Source: Glaesserella sp041814905 (GTDB lineage Bacteria; Pseudomonadota; Gammaproteobacteria; Enterobacterales; Pasteurellaceae). Taken from it: 25,233 nucleotides of DNA. This document shows positions 20,266-25,233 of this stretch, in pieces. The notes below the pieces were generated by a model. It worked only from the letters and a program-made list of their open reading frames with translations. It did no database searches and was not told where the DNA came from. Made by a program: the position numbers and the translations under genes. Positions within the stretch are counted from its first letter, which is position 1; each line of letters opens with the position of its first letter. The stretch lies in assembly GCF_041814905.1 (NCBI RefSeq), contig NZ_JBGXYA010000075.1:1-25233 (forward strand). Reading direction: 5' to 3'.

Positions 20266-21643
20266 TGTAGTATTAGTTTCTCACTCTTATCAACTTGCTT
20301 GTGGCGTTGCCGAATTGGCAGAACAGATGAACCGGGGCTGTCAAATAGCGATCGCTGCCGGTATGTCTGAGCCGGAAAATGCGATCGGTACTGATGCCGT
20401 GCGTATTTTAACGGCAATAGAACAGGTTTACAGCCCTGACGGCGTAGTGGTACTGATGGATCTCGGCAGTGCTTTATTGAGTGCAGAAACGGCATTGGAA
20501 TTGCTTGATCCTGAAATGACTCCGAATATCAAGCTCTGCTCTGCACCATTAGTTGAGGGTACTTTAGCTGCGGTTGTTGCCGCATCCAGTGGAGCCGGTT
20601 TGTCAGAGGTTATTACAGAAGCCGAAAATGCATTGAATGCTAAGCGTAGCCAGTTGGGAAGCGAGCCTGTTCAACAAACAAAAGAGGAAAAACTGCCGTC
20701 TGATTCCGCTCTGTCATTCGATTGGATTATTAAAAATCCACACGGTATTCATGCTCGTCCAGCCGCCAAAATTGTTGAGGCAATTAGTCCTTTTCAAGTC
20801 CAAGTATGGTTAAAATGCGCGCAACAGTTTGCCAATGCCCGTAGCTACAATCAACTCATTCAGCTACAAGTACGTGCCCAACAAGCGATCCGCTTTTATG
20901 CCGAAGGAGAAGATGCCGAACAAGCGTTGAAAGCTTTAGAGCAATTAGCAACACACCATTTTGGTGAAGCGATTAGGGTTATCGATACGAAAAAACAACA
21001 AGGTATCTCGATTTTTCCGGATGAAATTGAAGGACAAGCGGTCTGTTTCCGTCAAAATTTTGCAAAAAATGGCGCCAATCGTACCGCTTGTATCAGTTTA
21101 GCTGAAGCCATTGAACTCACTCAAACACAGCTTGAAGTATTGGAAGCAAATCCGAAATTGGACGAAGATTTCCGTTTTCTGTTCCAAGCTCATCGTCTTT
21201 TATTAAACGAAATGCAGGAAGAAATTGAAGCCCTGAGTAAGTCCCAAAACGTATTTGAAGCCTGTGAACAAGTGTTCGGTACATTAATGGAGCAATACCG
21301 ACAACTTGATGACCCTTATCTGCAAGCCAGAGCGATAGATGTGGAAGATTTAGCCCATCGCTTACTTGCCAATTTGCAAGGTATTGACATTACCTTACCG
21401 GCATTACAACCGACCGACTTGCTATGCAGTGACGATCTCTATCCGTCAACGCTGGTTGGCTTGCTCAATCGCCCGTTCTTAGGTATCTGTTTGGTATACG
21501 GTTCAGAATTCTCTCACGCCGCACTAATCGCCAAAGCGCTACAGATTCCAATGGTAATACAACTCGGTGAAGGTTTGAAACAGATTACTAACGGGGATCA
21601 CATCAAACTTAATTGGTTAGACGGAACGGTTGAAGCCTTTTAA
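20258..21643 (+). CDS. dhaM: Phosphoenolpyruvate-dependent dihydroxyacetone phosphotransferase DhaM
   Basis: 461 residues (E. coli DhaM: ~472). DhaM takes phosphate from the general PTS (EI/HPr) and rephosphorylates the ADP held in DhaL. Three fused modules are visible: an EIIA(Man)-like domain (1-~130) with V-S-H-S and active H9; an HPr-like domain (~152-240) with N-P-H-G-I-H-A-R-P-A-A and H165; and a partial enzyme-I-like N-terminal domain (~255-461) with F-S-H-A-A-L-I-A-K-A-L-Q-I-P and H420. The E. coli equivalents are H9, H169 and H430. The three-domain form is the enterobacterial type, unlike single-domain DhaM of Gram-positives. An uptake signal is embedded at 21034-21065, at the start of the EI-like part. 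It overlaps dhaL by 8 bases and ends just before a strong terminator. Confidence 0.95.
   Translation: MVNVVLVSHSYQLACGVAELAEQMNRGCQIAIAAGMSEPENAIGTDAVRILTAIEQVYSPDGVVVLMDLGSALLSAETALELLDPEMTPNIKLCSAPLVEGTLAAVVAASSGAGLSEVITEAENALNAKRSQLGSEPVQQTKEEKLPSDSALSFDWIIKNPHGIHARPAAKIVEAISPFQVQVWLKCAQQFANARSYNQLIQLQVRAQQAIRFYAEGEDAEQALKALEQLATHHFGEAIRVIDTKKQQGISIFPDEIEGQAVCFRQNFAKNGANRTACISLAEAIELTQTQLEVLEANPKLDEDFRFLFQAHRLLLNEMQEEIEALSKSQNVFEACEQVFGTLMEQYRQLDDPYLQARAIDVEDLAHRLLANLQGIDITLPALQPTDLLCSDDLYPSTLVGLLNRPFLGICLVYGSEFSHAALIAKALQIPMVIQLGEGLKQITNGDHIKLNWLDGTVEAF
21034..21065 (+). repeat. DNA uptake signal sequence inside dhaM, extended
   Basis: The ACAAGCGGTC core at 21034-21043 has TTGCAA at 21060-21065 (+26). 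It encodes the stretch Q-A-V-C-F-R-Q-N-F-A-K near the HPr/EI-like boundary. Confidence 0.88.
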
Positions 21644-21672
21644 ACACAAAACAGCAGTGATGACGCAAAATA

Positions 21673-21706
21673 AAATCCCTCTGACTTTTTCAAGTCAGAG
21701 GGATTT
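21673..21706. terminator. Bidirectional terminator between dhaM and rpoC
   Basis: Perfect 15-bp stem AAATCCCTCTGACTT / AAGTCAGAGGGATTT with a TTTC loop. On the minus strand TTATTTTG follows; on the plus strand ATCTATT. It serves the convergent rpoC and dhaM genes. Confidence 0.93.
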
Positions 21707-21750
21707 ATCTATTCAAAGGTAATAATAAGCTGATGTTCTACTTATTCTAC

Positions 21751-25233
<3,483 letters not shown>

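Overview
The window looks like a Pasteurellaceae chromosome, most likely Actinobacillus sensu stricto (A. pleuropneumoniae, A. suis, A. equuli group). The main reason is repeated 10-bp DNA uptake signal sequences of the type ACAAGCGGTC in intergenic gaps and a few genes. Protein similarity to E. coli and Haemophilus housekeeping families, moderate-to-low GC and short AT-rich spacers agree. The species is inferred; no rRNA or tRNA gene is present.

Layout. 1-121 is the 5' end of an OsmC-like gene (minus). 122-2210 is an AT-rich accessory patch: a ~254-bp direct repeat built around a nested palindrome, a complete DUF559 Vsr-like nuclease gene, a wrecked YhcG/DUF1016 nuclease gene fused to a second DUF559 tail, and a PIN-like protein with a duplicated C-terminal module. 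2232-4132 (minus) holds a glutaredoxin-like gene, a heme-binding beta-barrel gene and glyQ. 4266-5825 (minus) is an AbgT-family transporter, divergent from roxA (6042-7247, plus). 7296-12337 is a leftward series: VOC protein, trpS, gph, a small exported Sel1/TPR-like protein, lgt, a TauE/SafE transporter and rppH. rppH very probably starts at a TTG codon.

12338-12897 has no protein gene. It holds a cluster of DnaA-box-like 9-mers, six GATC sites and an AT-rich tract, so it resembles a bacterial replication origin or a DnaA-titrating locus. The head-on orientation of nearby rpoC argues against a simple oriC reading. tpx (minus) follows. Then a rightward series runs from 13556 to 21643: plsC-ftsP, accA, a secreted DUF4850-like protein, pdxY, and the dihydroxyacetone kinase operon dhaKLM. 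The dha operon is preceded by a CRP-S-like site placed as in a class II promoter. The right edge (21751-25233, minus) is rpoC without its N-terminal ~250 residues.

How the genes connect. Most is core metabolism: translation (glyQ, trpS, roxA for L16 hydroxylation), envelope and lipid synthesis (lgt, plsC, accA, ftsP), redox defence (tpx, OsmC-like, glutaredoxin-like) and RNA turnover or transcription (rppH, rpoC). dhaKLM encodes PTS-driven phosphorylation of dihydroxyacetone. The least ordinary parts are the nuclease and palindrome patch (207-2260), the DnaA-box cluster (12454-12800), the dha control region (18446-18545), and the exact 26-base offset between uptake-signal cores and a TTGCAA element.
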